Assembly: GCF_900167465.1 (NCBI RefSeq)
Contig: NZ_FUWR01000006.1
Span: forward strand, 62,001 to 126,000
Direction of reading: 5' to 3'
Source: Trichlorobacter thiogenes
GTDB lineage: Bacteria > Desulfobacterota > Desulfuromonadia > Geobacterales > Pseudopelobacteraceae
Length of the DNA: 64,000 nucleotides
Positions 40,601-48,778 of the stretch are shown one piece after another. The stretch's first letter is position 1. Each line of letters begins with the position of its first letter. Under the pieces are notes generated by a model, which saw nothing but the letters and a program-made list of their open reading frames with translations, had not been told where the DNA came from and ran no database searches. The translations under genes were made by a program, and so were the position numbers.

Positions 40601-41197
40601 ATGTTGACTATCGGACTGACAGGCGGAATAGCCACCGGCAAGAGCAGTGTTGCGGCACTCCTGGCCGAACAGGGTGCAGAGGTGATTGATGCGGATCAAC
40701 TTGCGCGGGATGCCGTAGCGCCGGGAACTGCTGCCCTGCAACGGATTGTGGAGCTATTTGGACAGCAGGCCCTGCTACCGGATGGCAGCCTGAACCGTCA
40801 GGCAGTACGGGAGATGGTCTTTAGCGAACCAGCCAAACGGCAGCTGCTTGAGGCGATCCTACACCCGGCCATTAAAGAGCTTGCCCTGCAGCAGATTGAG
40901 CAGGCACGAATCCGCGGTTGCGACGTGGTGGTCTATATGGCGCCACTGCTGATTGAGGCCAATGCCACCGACAGGGTGGATGAAATCTGGGTAGTGACGG
41001 TACGGCCCGAGGTGCAGCTGGCACGCCTGATGGCCCGCGATGGTTGCGATCAAAAACAGGCAGAGCAGATCGTTGCGGCCCAGATGCCGCTTGCAGAAAA
41101 AGAACGCTTCGGCGTGGTGGTTATCGACAACAGTTCCAGCCTGGAGGCAACCCGTCACCAGATTGAAGCAGCATGGCAGCAAAGGATAGGATCATGA
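40601..41197 (+). CDS. coaE: Dephospho-CoA kinase
   Basis: CoaE phosphorylates dephospho-CoA, the last step of coenzyme A synthesis. The ATG at 40601 gives MLTIGLTGGIATGKSSVAALL, the family start with its P-loop; the upstream ATG would add eight odd residues. The 198-aa product also has VIDADQLARDAVAPG and VVVYMAPLLIEANATDRVDEIWVV. Its TGA overlaps the next start (ATGA). Confidence 0.94.
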   Translation: MLTIGLTGGIATGKSSVAALLAEQGAEVIDADQLARDAVAPGTAALQRIVELFGQQALLPDGSLNRQAVREMVFSEPAKRQLLEAILHPAIKELALQQIEQARIRGCDVVVYMAPLLIEANATDRVDEIWVVTVRPEVQLARLMARDGCDQKQAEQIVAAQMPLAEKERFGVVVIDNSSSLEATRHQIEAAWQQRIGS

Positions 41198-42375
41198 CTG
41201 AACAACGCACCATACTCCGTCGCAAAAGCACCGTAGTCAGACAGCCGGACAACCAGCTTAACCTGTTTGCCACCGTACCGCTTGGGGCCGAAGAGCTTAC
41301 CGCTGCAGAGCTGGGGCGGTTGGGGGCCGAAGGGACCACAGCAGTACGGGGCGGCGTCAGCTTCAGCGGCAACCGTAGCACTCTCTACCGCAGCCTGCTG
41401 CAGGTACGGACCGCTAGCCGGATACTGCTGCAGCTTGGGCAGTTTCCCTGCGGATCACCACAGGAACTGTATGACGGCATGCGCAACCTGCCCTGGGCTG
41501 AGCTGCTGACCCCAACCATGACCCTGGCAGTGGACTGCACTGTGCGGGATTCAGCCATCACCCACTCTCACTTTGCCGCCTTAAAGGCCAAGGATGCCAT
41601 TGTTGACCTGCTGCGGGACACAACCGGCAGCCGTCCCAATATCGACACCAAAGCACCTGATCTGCGGATCAACCTGCATATTGCCAAGAACCAGGCCAGT
41701 GTCTCACTGGATGCCAGCGGAGATCCGCTGGACCGGCGCGGTTGGCGTCTGGATCGTAATGATGCCCCCCTGCGTGAAACCCTGGCAGCCGCCATCATGC
41801 TGCACACCGGCTGGGACGGCAGCGTGCCGCTGCTTGACCCGATGTGCGGCTCCGGCACCCTCTTGCTGGAAGGGACCGCCATTGCTCTGGGGCAGGTAGC
41901 AGGTGCTGGACGGGAGTTTGGGCTGATGCGCTGGCGCGATTTTGATCGCAGGCTGTGGGAACAGGTACTCAAAGAAGAACAGACCAAGGCAGCCGAAAGC
42001 CTGGAACTGCCGGTGCTGGGCTATGATCAGGACCCGAGGGCAATCATAGCCTGCCGCGAGAATGCCCGCCGGGCCGGGCTGGCCTATCAGGTGGCCTTTG
42101 ATCGCAAACCGTTTGAGGAATCAGAACCGTGCGGCCATCAGGGGGTGCTGGTGATGAACCCGCCCTACGGTGTACGGATGGGCGATCGACAGGAGTTAGA
42201 GGTCCTGTACCGCAAAATCGGCGAGGTCTTCAAGCGCCGTTTCACCGGCTGGACCGCCTATCTGCTGGCCGGAGACCTGGAACTAGCAAAGCTGGTGGGT
42301 CTGAAACCTTCCCGTCGCTTTGTGCTGTTTAACGGTCCACTGGAATGCAGGCTGCTGAAGTACGAGCTGTACTGA
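41194..42375 (+). CDS. THUMP-domain class I RNA methyltransferase (RlmL/YpsC-like)
   Basis: The start at 41194 overlaps coaE by four bases and is preceded by AAAGGA. The 393-aa product has a short N-terminal part and a THUMP RNA-binding domain (about 40-160), then a SAM methyltransferase fold. The fold shows RRGWRLDRNDAPLRETLAAAI, the SAM loop PLLDPMCGSGTLLLEG and the catalytic NPPYGVRMG. The NPPY motif and domain order match the enzymes that make N2-methylguanosine in 23S rRNA (RlmL N-terminal half, YpsC). The exact target base is unproven. Confidence 0.85.
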   Translation: MTEQRTILRRKSTVVRQPDNQLNLFATVPLGAEELTAAELGRLGAEGTTAVRGGVSFSGNRSTLYRSLLQVRTASRILLQLGQFPCGSPQELYDGMRNLPWAELLTPTMTLAVDCTVRDSAITHSHFAALKAKDAIVDLLRDTTGSRPNIDTKAPDLRINLHIAKNQASVSLDASGDPLDRRGWRLDRNDAPLRETLAAAIMLHTGWDGSVPLLDPMCGSGTLLLEGTAIALGQVAGAGREFGLMRWRDFDRRLWEQVLKEEQTKAAESLELPVLGYDQDPRAIIACRENARRAGLAYQVAFDRKPFEESEPCGHQGVLVMNPPYGVRMGDRQELEVLYRKIGEVFKRRFTGWTAYLLAGDLELAKLVGLKPSRRFVLFNGPLECRLLKYELY

Positions 42376-42432
42376 TCTTCCATCCTGAATGCCTGGTTAC
42401 CGTTTGATGAAAGTTTTGGTTAGAGACGGAAT

Positions 42433-42463
42433 AAAAAAAGAGGAATCCATTACGGATTCCTCT
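42433..42463 (-). terminator. Terminator belonging to the vanished tRNA-Gly gene
   Basis: On the minus strand a 10-bp stem (AGAGGAATCC with its complement, 5-nt loop) is followed by TTTTTTT. It lies 10 bp past the CCA of the tRNA-Gly 3' fragment, the normal spacing for a tRNA terminator. It also faces the rlmL-like gene, which it could not end efficiently. Confidence 0.75.
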
Positions 42464-42473
42464 GGTGAGTTCT

Positions 42474-42496
42474 TGGAGCGGGAAACGAGATTCGAA
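42474..42496 (-). pseudogene. 3' fragment of a tRNA-Gly gene (attachment-site scar)
   Basis: Read on the minus strand, these 23 bases are the T-loop, the 3' half of the T-stem, the acceptor strand TTTCCCGC, the discriminator T and the encoded CCA of a tRNA-Gly. The sequence further 5' (from 42497) no longer pairs as a tRNA, and the rest of the gene is absent. The last T-loop-to-CCA block of a tRNA is the usual crossover core of integrases, so this looks like one end (att) of an integrated element, present or past. Confidence 0.7.
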
Positions 42497-42671
42497 TCCT
42501 CAATTCACACAAGGTTTTTGCTGTGTAACTATCTGCTATTATTTGTTTGTTTAGAAAGTGTTGGCACTCCTACAGGCGAGTATCGTTCGCAAATATACAG
42601 AGCCGTCCATAAGAGTTCAGCGCTGTTGTCAAAAAAATGGTCACATTCGGCTTCTGTATATTTTACAGCAA
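42497..42671. other. Non-coding AT-rich stretch next to the att scar
   Basis: Between the tRNA-Gly fragment and the receiver remnant I see no gene on either strand. An open frame at 42389-42700 crosses the terminator and tRNA scar and has no family resemblance. Confidence 0.5.
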
Positions 42672-42871
42672 CTACTGTCCATCCATTTCCGGCATCATGA
42701 TATCAAGACAGATTAGGTCATATCATATGGCATCCCTTCCATGTGAGCCAGATCAAACGCCACCAACGCCTCAAGATCGTTTACCGTAACATCACAACAT
42801 CCATAAACAGACAGTATCCTTTGCAGCAGTAGACGGCTGGTAACGTCATCTTCCACGGTCAGACATCTCAT
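42672..42871 (-). pseudogene. Frameshifted, truncated response-regulator receiver
   Basis: ATG 42871 with AAGGAG just upstream opens MRCLTVEDDVTSRLLLQRIL, a CheY-like start with its acidic pair. The frame stops at 42713 after MPYDMT. In a shifted frame the next bases read LICLDIMMPEMDGQ, the phosphoacceptor block of the same domain, ending in TAG at 42672. A net one-base shift therefore breaks the gene right before the active Asp. The remaining half of the domain is gone. Confidence 0.75.
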
Positions 42872-43158
42872 GAAATAGTCTCCTTTTCTTGATGACAACA
42901 AGTAAGTCTAAAATGCTCATTCCAGTTTTCCTGCCCCTCGGATACTCCATCTCCGCGTATTTCATAAGTCAAAGGAGTCAACGTATCGTTCTATGTTTTA
43001 GTCCGCTGATACAGCCAATGGACGGAGTCTGGCATCAATCCGCCAGACAAGCAGCATAAGTATTTTACCTGCGTTCAACTAATGCGTGTCCCGATCAAAG
43101 CTGTTGAAGAATCCACTTTCTGCTGTAACAGAACGCCATTTGCAGTATACTACCCACT
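42872..43158. other. Intergenic region before the ORP regulator
   Basis: The 287 bp hold no gene. TATACT at 43146-43151 lies only eight bases before the ATG at 43159, and no ribosome site is visible, so the next gene may be translated from a leaderless message. Confidence 0.35.
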
Positions 43159-44538
43159 ATGAGCAAATCCCCTCGACATACCCCTGTCACAGCACCAGCC
43201 ACCACCGACGCAATCCTTGAAAGTATCTCCGATGGTGTCTTTACCGTTGATCCTGAGTGGAGAATCACCTCTTTTAACCGGGCTGCGGAAGAGATTACCG
43301 GTATCTCACGCAGAGATGCCATTGGGCGGCTCTGTTCAGAAGTGTTCCGTTCCAATATGTGTGAGACCGACTGTGCCCTGCGCAAGACGCTGAAAAGCGG
43401 CAAACCGGTCATCGGTCGTTCCGGCTATATCATTGATGAAGAGGGCAACCGGATTCCGATCAGTCTATCCACAGCGGTGCTGAAAGACAACAGCGGTAAA
43501 GTGGTTGGCGGCGCTGAGACCTTTCGTGACCTGAGTGAAGTTGAAACACTACGCCATGAGCTTGAGGGGCGTTTTCATATGGGGGATATTGTCAGTCGCA
43601 GTCCGCTGATGCAGCGCCTGTTTGAGGTGATCCCCACCATCGCCGTCAGCCCCAGTACGGTTCTGCTTAATGGTGAGACCGGCACCGGCAAGGAGCTGAT
43701 GGCACGGACCATTCATAGTTTAAGTAAGCAGAGCAAAGGACCGTTTATTGCGCTTAACTGCGGGGCGTTGCCGGATACCCTGCTGGAGTCTGAGCTGTTC
43801 GGCTATAAGGTCGGGGCCTTTACCGGAGCCACCAAGGACAAGCCGGGCCGTTTTGCCCTGGCCAAAGGCGGCACCCTGTTTCTGGATGAGATCGGGGAGA
43901 TAAGTCCGGCATTACAGGTCCGTCTCTTGCGGGTGTTGCAGGAGCACTGTTTTGAACCGTTGGGCGGTACACATTCTGTTACAACCGATGCCCGGATCAT
44001 TGTTGCTACCAACCGCGATCTGGCCGAGTTAACCCGCAACGGAACCTTTCGTGAGGATCTGTACTATCGGGTGAATGTGGTACGGATTGAGCTTCCACCG
44101 CTAAGACGGCGTAAAGAAGATATCCCGCTGTTAGTGGAGCAGTTCATTATCAAATTCAACCACTTGCACCATGCCACGGTACGATGCATGGCGCCTGAAG
44201 CGCTCTCTCTACTGATGGCCCATGATTGGCCCGGTAATGTACGTGAACTGGAAAACGTGATTGAGCGGGCCTTTGTACTCTGCCCTGACGGTACGATTGA
44301 GATTCCCCACCTGCCCGATGAACTGACCCTTCATGGCAGCCGTTCTGCCGGTCCGGTCTCACTGCAGGATGCCCGCTCCCAGATGGAGGCTCAGGCGATC
44401 CAGACCTCCCTTGAACAGAACGGTTTTAATCGTCTGGCCACAGCAAAGGCCTTGGGCATGCATAAAACCACCCTGTTTCGCAAGATCAGACAGCTCGGTA
44501 TAGTGCTTCCAGGGCAGGATGGACGATCAAGGCGATAG
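43159..44538 (+). CDS. PAS / sigma-54 / Fis-type activator of the ORP locus
   Basis: The 459-aa protein has a PAS domain (about 15-130: ILESISDGVFTVDPEWRITSFNRAAEEITG) with a cysteine cluster RSNMCETDCALR that could hold a redox cofactor. An AAA+ sigma-54 domain follows with GETGTGKE, the contact loop GAFTGA and LFLDEIGE, then a Fis helix-turn-helix (FNRLATAKALGMHKTTLFRKIRQLG). No receiver is present, so the signal is probably sensed directly. It lies next to a -24/-12 promoter at 44663. In Desulfovibrio vulgaris a regulator of this type controls the orange-protein genes; the same role here is inferred from synteny. Confidence 0.88.
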   Translation: MSKSPRHTPVTAPATTDAILESISDGVFTVDPEWRITSFNRAAEEITGISRRDAIGRLCSEVFRSNMCETDCALRKTLKSGKPVIGRSGYIIDEEGNRIPISLSTAVLKDNSGKVVGGAETFRDLSEVETLRHELEGRFHMGDIVSRSPLMQRLFEVIPTIAVSPSTVLLNGETGTGKELMARTIHSLSKQSKGPFIALNCGALPDTLLESELFGYKVGAFTGATKDKPGRFALAKGGTLFLDEIGEISPALQVRLLRVLQEHCFEPLGGTHSVTTDARIIVATNRDLAELTRNGTFREDLYYRVNVVRIELPPLRRRKEDIPLLVEQFIIKFNHLHHATVRCMAPEALSLLMAHDWPGNVRELENVIERAFVLCPDGTIEIPHLPDELTLHGSRSAGPVSLQDARSQMEAQAIQTSLEQNGFNRLATAKALGMHKTTLFRKIRQLGIVLPGQDGRSRR

Positions 44539-44662
44539 AGTTCTATTGTTGCAACCAAACCCACCAAGCAGAGTAGCTTAATCACTACCCAAAGTCCTGC
44601 AAAACAACTCCCATTTCAAATTTATACCTGCATAACCAGTAAGTTACCAACCTAGAGATCCT

Positions 44663-44678
44663 TGGCATGGTCACTGCA
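44663..44678 (+). promoter_or_regulatory. Sigma-54 promoter of the ORP-like operon
   Basis: TGGCATG-N4-CTGCA matches the -24/-12 consensus TGGCACG-N4-TTGCW with GG and GC at the exact spacing, 47 bp before ATG 44726. Confidence 0.82.
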
Positions 44679-44725
44679 TAGTGTATACGCCATGTAATGT
44701 ACTACCTGTCTGGAGACGCAAGGTA

Positions 44726-45136
44726 ATGAGAATCGCATTTTCTCTCTGGAACGAACGGATCGCGCCGGTATTTGATGTTGCCAGACATTTCTGGATTGTT
44801 GACGTTGAAGAAGGCCGGATCGTTGGCCAGACAGGACGTCGCTTTTCCAGTGATGATCCGCAGGAGCGGGCCATGCGATTAAGCACGCTGCAGGTTGAAC
44901 AACTGGTCTGCGGCGCCATTACCCGCAGTTCCTACCAGGCGCTGGCCGAACGGGGAATGCAGGTGGTCTCGTTTATTGCCGGGGATCTGGATCAGGTTAT
45001 ACATGCATGCCTGGCTGATCGGCTGAAGGATGGTGAGCTGAGTATGCCGGGCTGTCACCGGGGCAAGCGGCACGGCGCACGGCGCTATCCCGGTAGAAAT
45101 GCGTGCGTCATGATGTCAGAACAGACAAAGGAGTAA
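44726..45136 (+). CDS. NifX/NifB-type (Fe-Mo cofactor-like) domain protein
   Basis: Starting at ATG 44726 the product reads MRIAFSLWNERIAPVFDVARHFWIVD and has QVEQLVCGAITRSSYQALAERGMQVVSFIAGDLDQV, the PF02579 fold of NifX, NifY and the Desulfovibrio orange protein. Such proteins carry or bind Mo/Fe-S cofactors. The 136-aa protein has a basic tail (PGCHRGKRHGARRYPGR). It is the first gene after the sigma-54 promoter and next to the Gly-rich gene. Confidence 0.83.
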   Translation: MRIAFSLWNERIAPVFDVARHFWIVDVEEGRIVGQTGRRFSSDDPQERAMRLSTLQVEQLVCGAITRSSYQALAERGMQVVSFIAGDLDQVIHACLADRLKDGELSMPGCHRGKRHGARRYPGRNACVMMSEQTKE

Positions 45137-45141
45137 TACAG

Positions 45142-45372
45142 ATGCCAAACAGAAATGGACAAGGACCAATGGGAGCTGGTTCAGGAACCGGACGTGGACG
45201 TGGCCAGTGTAACAAGAACAATCAACCGGCCATGACAAACCAGGAGCAGCCGCAAAGTCAGGCAGCCGCTGAGCAGCAACCGTCTGCTACGAATTGCAGG
45301 GGACCTCGCAGCTGCGGCACCGGCAAAGGCCGCCGGGGTGATGGATGTGGCAACGGACGTGGCCAACGCTAG
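45142..45372 (+). CDS. Gly/Cys-rich DUF5320-like protein
   Basis: ATG 45142 follows AAAGGAG. The 76-aa product starts MPNRNGQGPMGAGSGTGRGRGQC and ends in a Gly/Arg/Cys tail (NCRGPRSCGTGKGRRGDGCGNG). The GxGPMGxGxxTGRGxGxC start is that of DUF5320 proteins, which accompany NifX-like genes in anaerobes. The cysteines could bind metal; function unknown. Confidence 0.75.
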   Translation: MPNRNGQGPMGAGSGTGRGRGQCNKNNQPAMTNQEQPQSQAAAEQQPSATNCRGPRSCGTGKGRRGDGCGNGRGQR

Positions 45373-45424
45373 TGGATTCCCGATCATGCCGGCCTATCAC
45401 CTGTGAAGGCTGAGCAATGCGGGA

Positions 45425-45467
45425 GCGCCGGTGTCTTACCGGAGGGAGAGGCACCGGCGCATTTTTT
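45425..45467 (+). terminator. Intrinsic terminator inside the ORP operon
   Basis: GCGCCGGTG (45425-45433) pairs with CACCGGCGC (45452-45460), then ATTTTTT. It sits between the Gly-rich gene and the next NifX-like gene, so it should lower expression downstream. The loop contains a second ACCGG that could compete in pairing, allowing attenuation. Confidence 0.75.
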
Positions 45468-45481
45468 AGTCAGGAGAAGCT

Positions 45482-45844
45482 ATGAATAAAATTGCATTTA
45501 CCACCGCCGGACAAGAGCTTTCTGCAGCACTGGACCCCCGTTTTGGGCGTGCAGCACGCTTTCTGATCTACGATCTGCAGTCAAAAAGCGTCCAGATTAT
45601 AGAAAATCAGCAAGGCCGTAATGCAGCCCAAGGTGCCGGCATTCAAGCCGCGGAAACTGTCGTAAAGGCGGGAGTTGACACCCTTGTAACCGGTCATTGC
45701 GGCCCCAAGGCGTTCAAGGTGCTGGCTGCAGCCGGCGTACAGGTATTTAACTGCAATGCTGCAACCGTTGATGAGGCCCTGCATGAGCTACTGGTCGGCA
45801 GACTGCCTGCTGCAGAAAACTCTGATGTTGAAGGACACTGGTAA
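45482..45844 (+). CDS. Orange-protein-like NifX family protein
   Basis: The 120-aa product MNKIAFTTAGQELSAALDPRFGRAARFLIYD... with GAGIQAAETVVKAGVDTLVTGHCGPKAFKVLAAAGVQVF is a canonical single-domain member of the NifX/Orp family. The D. vulgaris orange protein of this type holds a mixed Mo-Cu-S cluster; whether this one does cannot be read from sequence. Its TAA overlaps the next ATG (TAATG). Confidence 0.85.
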   Translation: MNKIAFTTAGQELSAALDPRFGRAARFLIYDLQSKSVQIIENQQGRNAAQGAGIQAAETVVKAGVDTLVTGHCGPKAFKVLAAAGVQVFNCNAATVDEALHELLVGRLPAAENSDVEGHW

Positions 45845-46725
45845 TGGCAGCGGCACGCAAACAAAACGCATACAGAATCGCCGTTGCATCCGGCAAGGGG
45901 GGCACCGGCAAGACCACCGTGGCCCTGAACCTGGCAGCTATGTTCGGAGAACCGGTGCAGCTGGCCGATTGCGATGTGGAGGAGCCCAACGACAATCTGT
46001 TCCTGCGCTGCGAGCAGTTGACCCCGCACGAGGTCACCATGCTGGTGCCGGAAGTGGACCCCCAACGCTGCAACGGCTGTGGGGCCTGTGGTGAACTGTG
46101 CCAGTTTCGCGGGATTGTTTCTCTGGGAAGCAGGGCGCTGGTTTTTCCGGAACTCTGCCATGGCTGCGGTGGCTGCGCGCTGGTCTGCCCAACCGGCGCC
46201 CTTACGGAACATCCCCATCGGATTGGCACCATCTCGGTTGGACAATCAGGTACGATCAGGCTGATTGAAGGCAGGCTGGAGGTCGGTGTCTCGCTGGTTC
46301 CACCGGTGATCCGTGCAGTGCGGGATCAGTTGCTGGACGATGTTCCAGCCATCCTTGATGCTCCCCCCGGCACATCCTGTCCGGTGGTTGCCACCCTGCG
46401 TGAATCTGATTATCTGGTGCTGGTGACCGACCCGACCCCTTTTGGCCTGCATGACCTGAAACTGGCGGTAGCCCTGGCCAAAGAGCTTGGACTGCCCTGC
46501 GGCGTGGTGGTAAACCGGGCTGGTGAAGATCTGGTCGGTCTGCATAGCTACTGCCAGGCCGAAAACCTGCCGATCCTGCTTTCCCTGCCAGATGATCGAC
46601 AGATTGCCGAAGTCACCTCACGGGGAGATCTGGTTGCCCTGGCACTGCCTGAGTATGGCCAGATGTTTTCAGAACTGGCGACAAAGCTTAAGCACGAGCT
46701 GACTCATCCGGGAGGTACGCCATGA
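45844..46725 (+). CDS. Ferredoxin-MinD type P-loop ATPase, copy 1 (ORP cluster)
   Basis: The 293-aa product has a deviant Walker A (GKGGTGKTTVALNLAAM) at the start, then an inserted two-cluster ferredoxin (CNGCGACGELCQF..., CHGCGGCALVCPTGAL) at about 75-125, then the rest of the MinD/ParA fold (LDAPPGTSCPVVATLRESDYLVLVTDPTPFG). In D. vulgaris a pair of such ATPases belongs to the ORP complex, which affects cell division. It is coupled by overlaps to both neighbours. Confidence 0.88.
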   Translation: MAAARKQNAYRIAVASGKGGTGKTTVALNLAAMFGEPVQLADCDVEEPNDNLFLRCEQLTPHEVTMLVPEVDPQRCNGCGACGELCQFRGIVSLGSRALVFPELCHGCGGCALVCPTGALTEHPHRIGTISVGQSGTIRLIEGRLEVGVSLVPPVIRAVRDQLLDDVPAILDAPPGTSCPVVATLRESDYLVLVTDPTPFGLHDLKLAVALAKELGLPCGVVVNRAGEDLVGLHSYCQAENLPILLSLPDDRQIAEVTSRGDLVALALPEYGQMFSELATKLKHELTHPGGTP

Positions 46726-47600
46726 GCAAGGATCATATCCGCGAACTGGTGGTGCTGTCCGGTAAAGGCGGTACCGGAAAGACCAGTGTCACCGCCTCGT
46801 TTGCCCTGTTAGCCAACAAGGCGGTGCTGGCTGATTGTGATGTGGATGCAGCCGACCTGCATCTGCTGCTTACCCCGATGGTTGAACAACGTCATGCCTT
46901 CATGAGTGGCCACGAAGCGGTCATCCGGCCGCAGGACTGTACCGGTTGCGGCATCTGCATGGATAGCTGTCGCTTTGACGCCATCCGCAAGGATGGGGCA
47001 GTCTGCAGGATTGATCCGGTTGCCTGTGAAGGATGCAGTGTCTGCTACCGTCTCTGCCCTGACAAGGCGATTGATTTTCCTGAACGGGTCTGTGGAGAAT
47101 GGATGGTATCTGGCACCCGCTGCGGCCCGATGGTCCATGCCCAGTTGGGTGTTGCTGCCGAGAACTCCGGCAAGCTGGTAACCACCGTACGGGAACAGGC
47201 CTGGGCAGTTGCCGTTGACAAACGGATTCCGCTGATCATCTCAGACGGTCCTCCCGGTATCGGCTGTCCGGTGATCGCCTCCTTAAGCGGTGTATCATTG
47301 GCTTTGGTGGTGACTGAGCCAACCGTATCCGGCCTGCACGACCTGCAACGGGTATTGGCCCTGGCCCGGCATTTTTCTGTCCCTACGGCTGTCTGTGTCA
47401 ACAAGTGGGACATCAATCCGCAACAGACTGAAAAAATTGAAGCAGCTGCACGATCTGCCGGTGCAGCAGTAACCGGACGGATCCGTTACGACCGCTCGGT
47501 AACCCAGGCACAACTGCAACAAAAAGCGGTGGTAGAACTTGATGCAGGGGCTGGCGATGATATTCGCGTTATCTGGAAACAGGTAACAGAGTTGCTTTAG
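46722..47600 (+). CDS. Ferredoxin-MinD type P-loop ATPase, copy 2 (ORP cluster)
   Basis: This 292-aa paralogue has the same plan: GKGGTGKTSVTASFALL, two 4Fe-4S sites (CTGCGICMDSCRF, CEGCSVCYRLCPD) and SDGPPGIGCPVIASLSGVSLALVVTEPT. It starts in an ATGA overlap with copy 1, with GGAGG before it. Two unlike copies suggest a heterodimer. FeS-loaded ATPases of this type may deliver or insert metal clusters into NifX-like partners (inference). Confidence 0.88.
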   Translation: MSKDHIRELVVLSGKGGTGKTSVTASFALLANKAVLADCDVDAADLHLLLTPMVEQRHAFMSGHEAVIRPQDCTGCGICMDSCRFDAIRKDGAVCRIDPVACEGCSVCYRLCPDKAIDFPERVCGEWMVSGTRCGPMVHAQLGVAAENSGKLVTTVREQAWAVAVDKRIPLIISDGPPGIGCPVIASLSGVSLALVVTEPTVSGLHDLQRVLALARHFSVPTAVCVNKWDINPQQTEKIEAAARSAGAAVTGRIRYDRSVTQAQLQQKAVVELDAGAGDDIRVIWKQVTELL

Positions 47601-47629
47601 AGACTTATTATTCTTCAGGAGGCATCAGT

Positions 47630-48550
47630 ATGGACGCAGCACAACAGGAAAACAGTTCGCAGGAGCAGGCCTGCCCACCTTCAGCATGTGAATCATGCTC
47701 ATCCAGCAGCTGCTCGGCAACCAGTAAAAAACTGACTGAGAGCGAGCAGGAATTTGAAGATCGCCGTCGTCTGGCCTCGCGGCTCTGCAGGATAAAACAC
47801 AAGATTGTGGTGATGTCCGGTAAAGGCGGTGTTGGTAAAAGTACCGTGGCAGTCAACCTGGCCATGGGGCTGCATCTGGCTGGCAAGAAGGTCGGTTTGC
47901 TTGATGTGGATATCCATGGTCCCAGTGTACCCACCATGCTTGGCCTGGAAAAAAGCCAGGTTCTGGAAGGCAATGGTGAACTGGTACCGGTAGATCTGAA
48001 CGGCATGAAGGTCATCTCGCTGGGGTTCTTTTTGAAAGAGCAGGATGAAGCGGTGATCTGGCGCGGTCCGATGAAGACCGGCGTGATTACCCAGTTTATC
48101 CGCGATGTGGCCTGGGGTGATCTGGACTACCTGATTGTGGACTCCCCTCCAGGCACCGGCGATGAACCGCTTTCAGTCTGCCAGACCCTTGAGGGGGCAG
48201 ACGGCGCAGTGATCGTCACCACCCCGCAAAAGGTGGCTGCGGTGGATGTCCGCAAATCCATCTCCTTCTGTCGTCAGATCAACCTGCCGGTGCTGGGGGT
48301 GATTGAAAACATGAACGGCTTTGTCTGCCCCAAATGCGGAGAACTGACCGCTGTCTTTCAATCCGGTGGCGGCAAGCTGATGGCCGATGATATGGGGGTG
48401 CCGTTTCTGGGGTCAGTGCCGATTGATCCCCAGATTGCCGAGGCCGGTGACAGCGGAGTAGCGTTTTTGCAACGGTATGCCAGCTCTACCACTGCAGAGC
48501 TGTTTCAGAAGCTGCTCAAACCGGTGGTAGCCCTGGATCATGCCAGTTGA
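47630..48550 (+). CDS. Mrp/NBP35 family FeS-carrier ATPase
   Basis: The 306-aa protein has a Cys-rich N-terminus (CPPSACESCSSSSC) like NBP35, a MinD-type ATPase (MSGKGGVGKSTVAVNLAMGL, DVDIHGPSVPTML, VDSPPGTGDEPLS) and the Mrp CxxC (FVCPKCGE) that binds a bridging 4Fe-4S cluster. Mrp proteins assemble and pass on FeS clusters; one is also encoded at the D. vulgaris orp locus. ATG follows AGGAGG. Confidence 0.92.
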   Translation: MDAAQQENSSQEQACPPSACESCSSSSCSATSKKLTESEQEFEDRRRLASRLCRIKHKIVVMSGKGGVGKSTVAVNLAMGLHLAGKKVGLLDVDIHGPSVPTMLGLEKSQVLEGNGELVPVDLNGMKVISLGFFLKEQDEAVIWRGPMKTGVITQFIRDVAWGDLDYLIVDSPPGTGDEPLSVCQTLEGADGAVIVTTPQKVAAVDVRKSISFCRQINLPVLGVIENMNGFVCPKCGELTAVFQSGGGKLMADDMGVPFLGSVPIDPQIAEAGDSGVAFLQRYASSTTAELFQKLLKPVVALDHAS

Positions 48551-48756
48551 TGTTTACCCAGGTTACACCGGATAGCACCGTGCTGGAACTGGTGGAGTAC
48601 CACCCTGAAACCGAGGCTGTGTTTAACCGTTACGGCCAGCGGCTTGGGGTCTGCCTCTGTTGTGAGGCATTGTTTTGCACGCTTAGGGAGGTTGCAGTGC
48701 GTTATGAGCTGAATCTTGACGAACTGCTCTCCCGGCTGAACAGCGTTATTGAATAA
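48550..48756 (+). CDS. Small DUF1858-like protein
   Basis: The ATG at 48550 shares its A with the Mrp stop codon (TGATG), so the two are coupled. The 68-aa product MFTQVTPDSTVLELVEYHPETEAVFNRYGQRLGVCLCCEALFCTL has the 'PETxxVFxxYG..CxxCx..F' pattern of DUF1858-type helical domains, with four cysteines that could bind a metal. Function unknown. Confidence 0.75.
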   Translation: MFTQVTPDSTVLELVEYHPETEAVFNRYGQRLGVCLCCEALFCTLREVAVRYELNLDELLSRLNSVIE

Positions 48757-48778
48757 CCACTACTGAACAGGGGCTCCC

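Noticed and set aside
42389-42700. 103-codon plus-strand frame
   Set aside because: It runs through the terminator and tRNA-Gly scar, lacks a ribosome site and resembles no protein.
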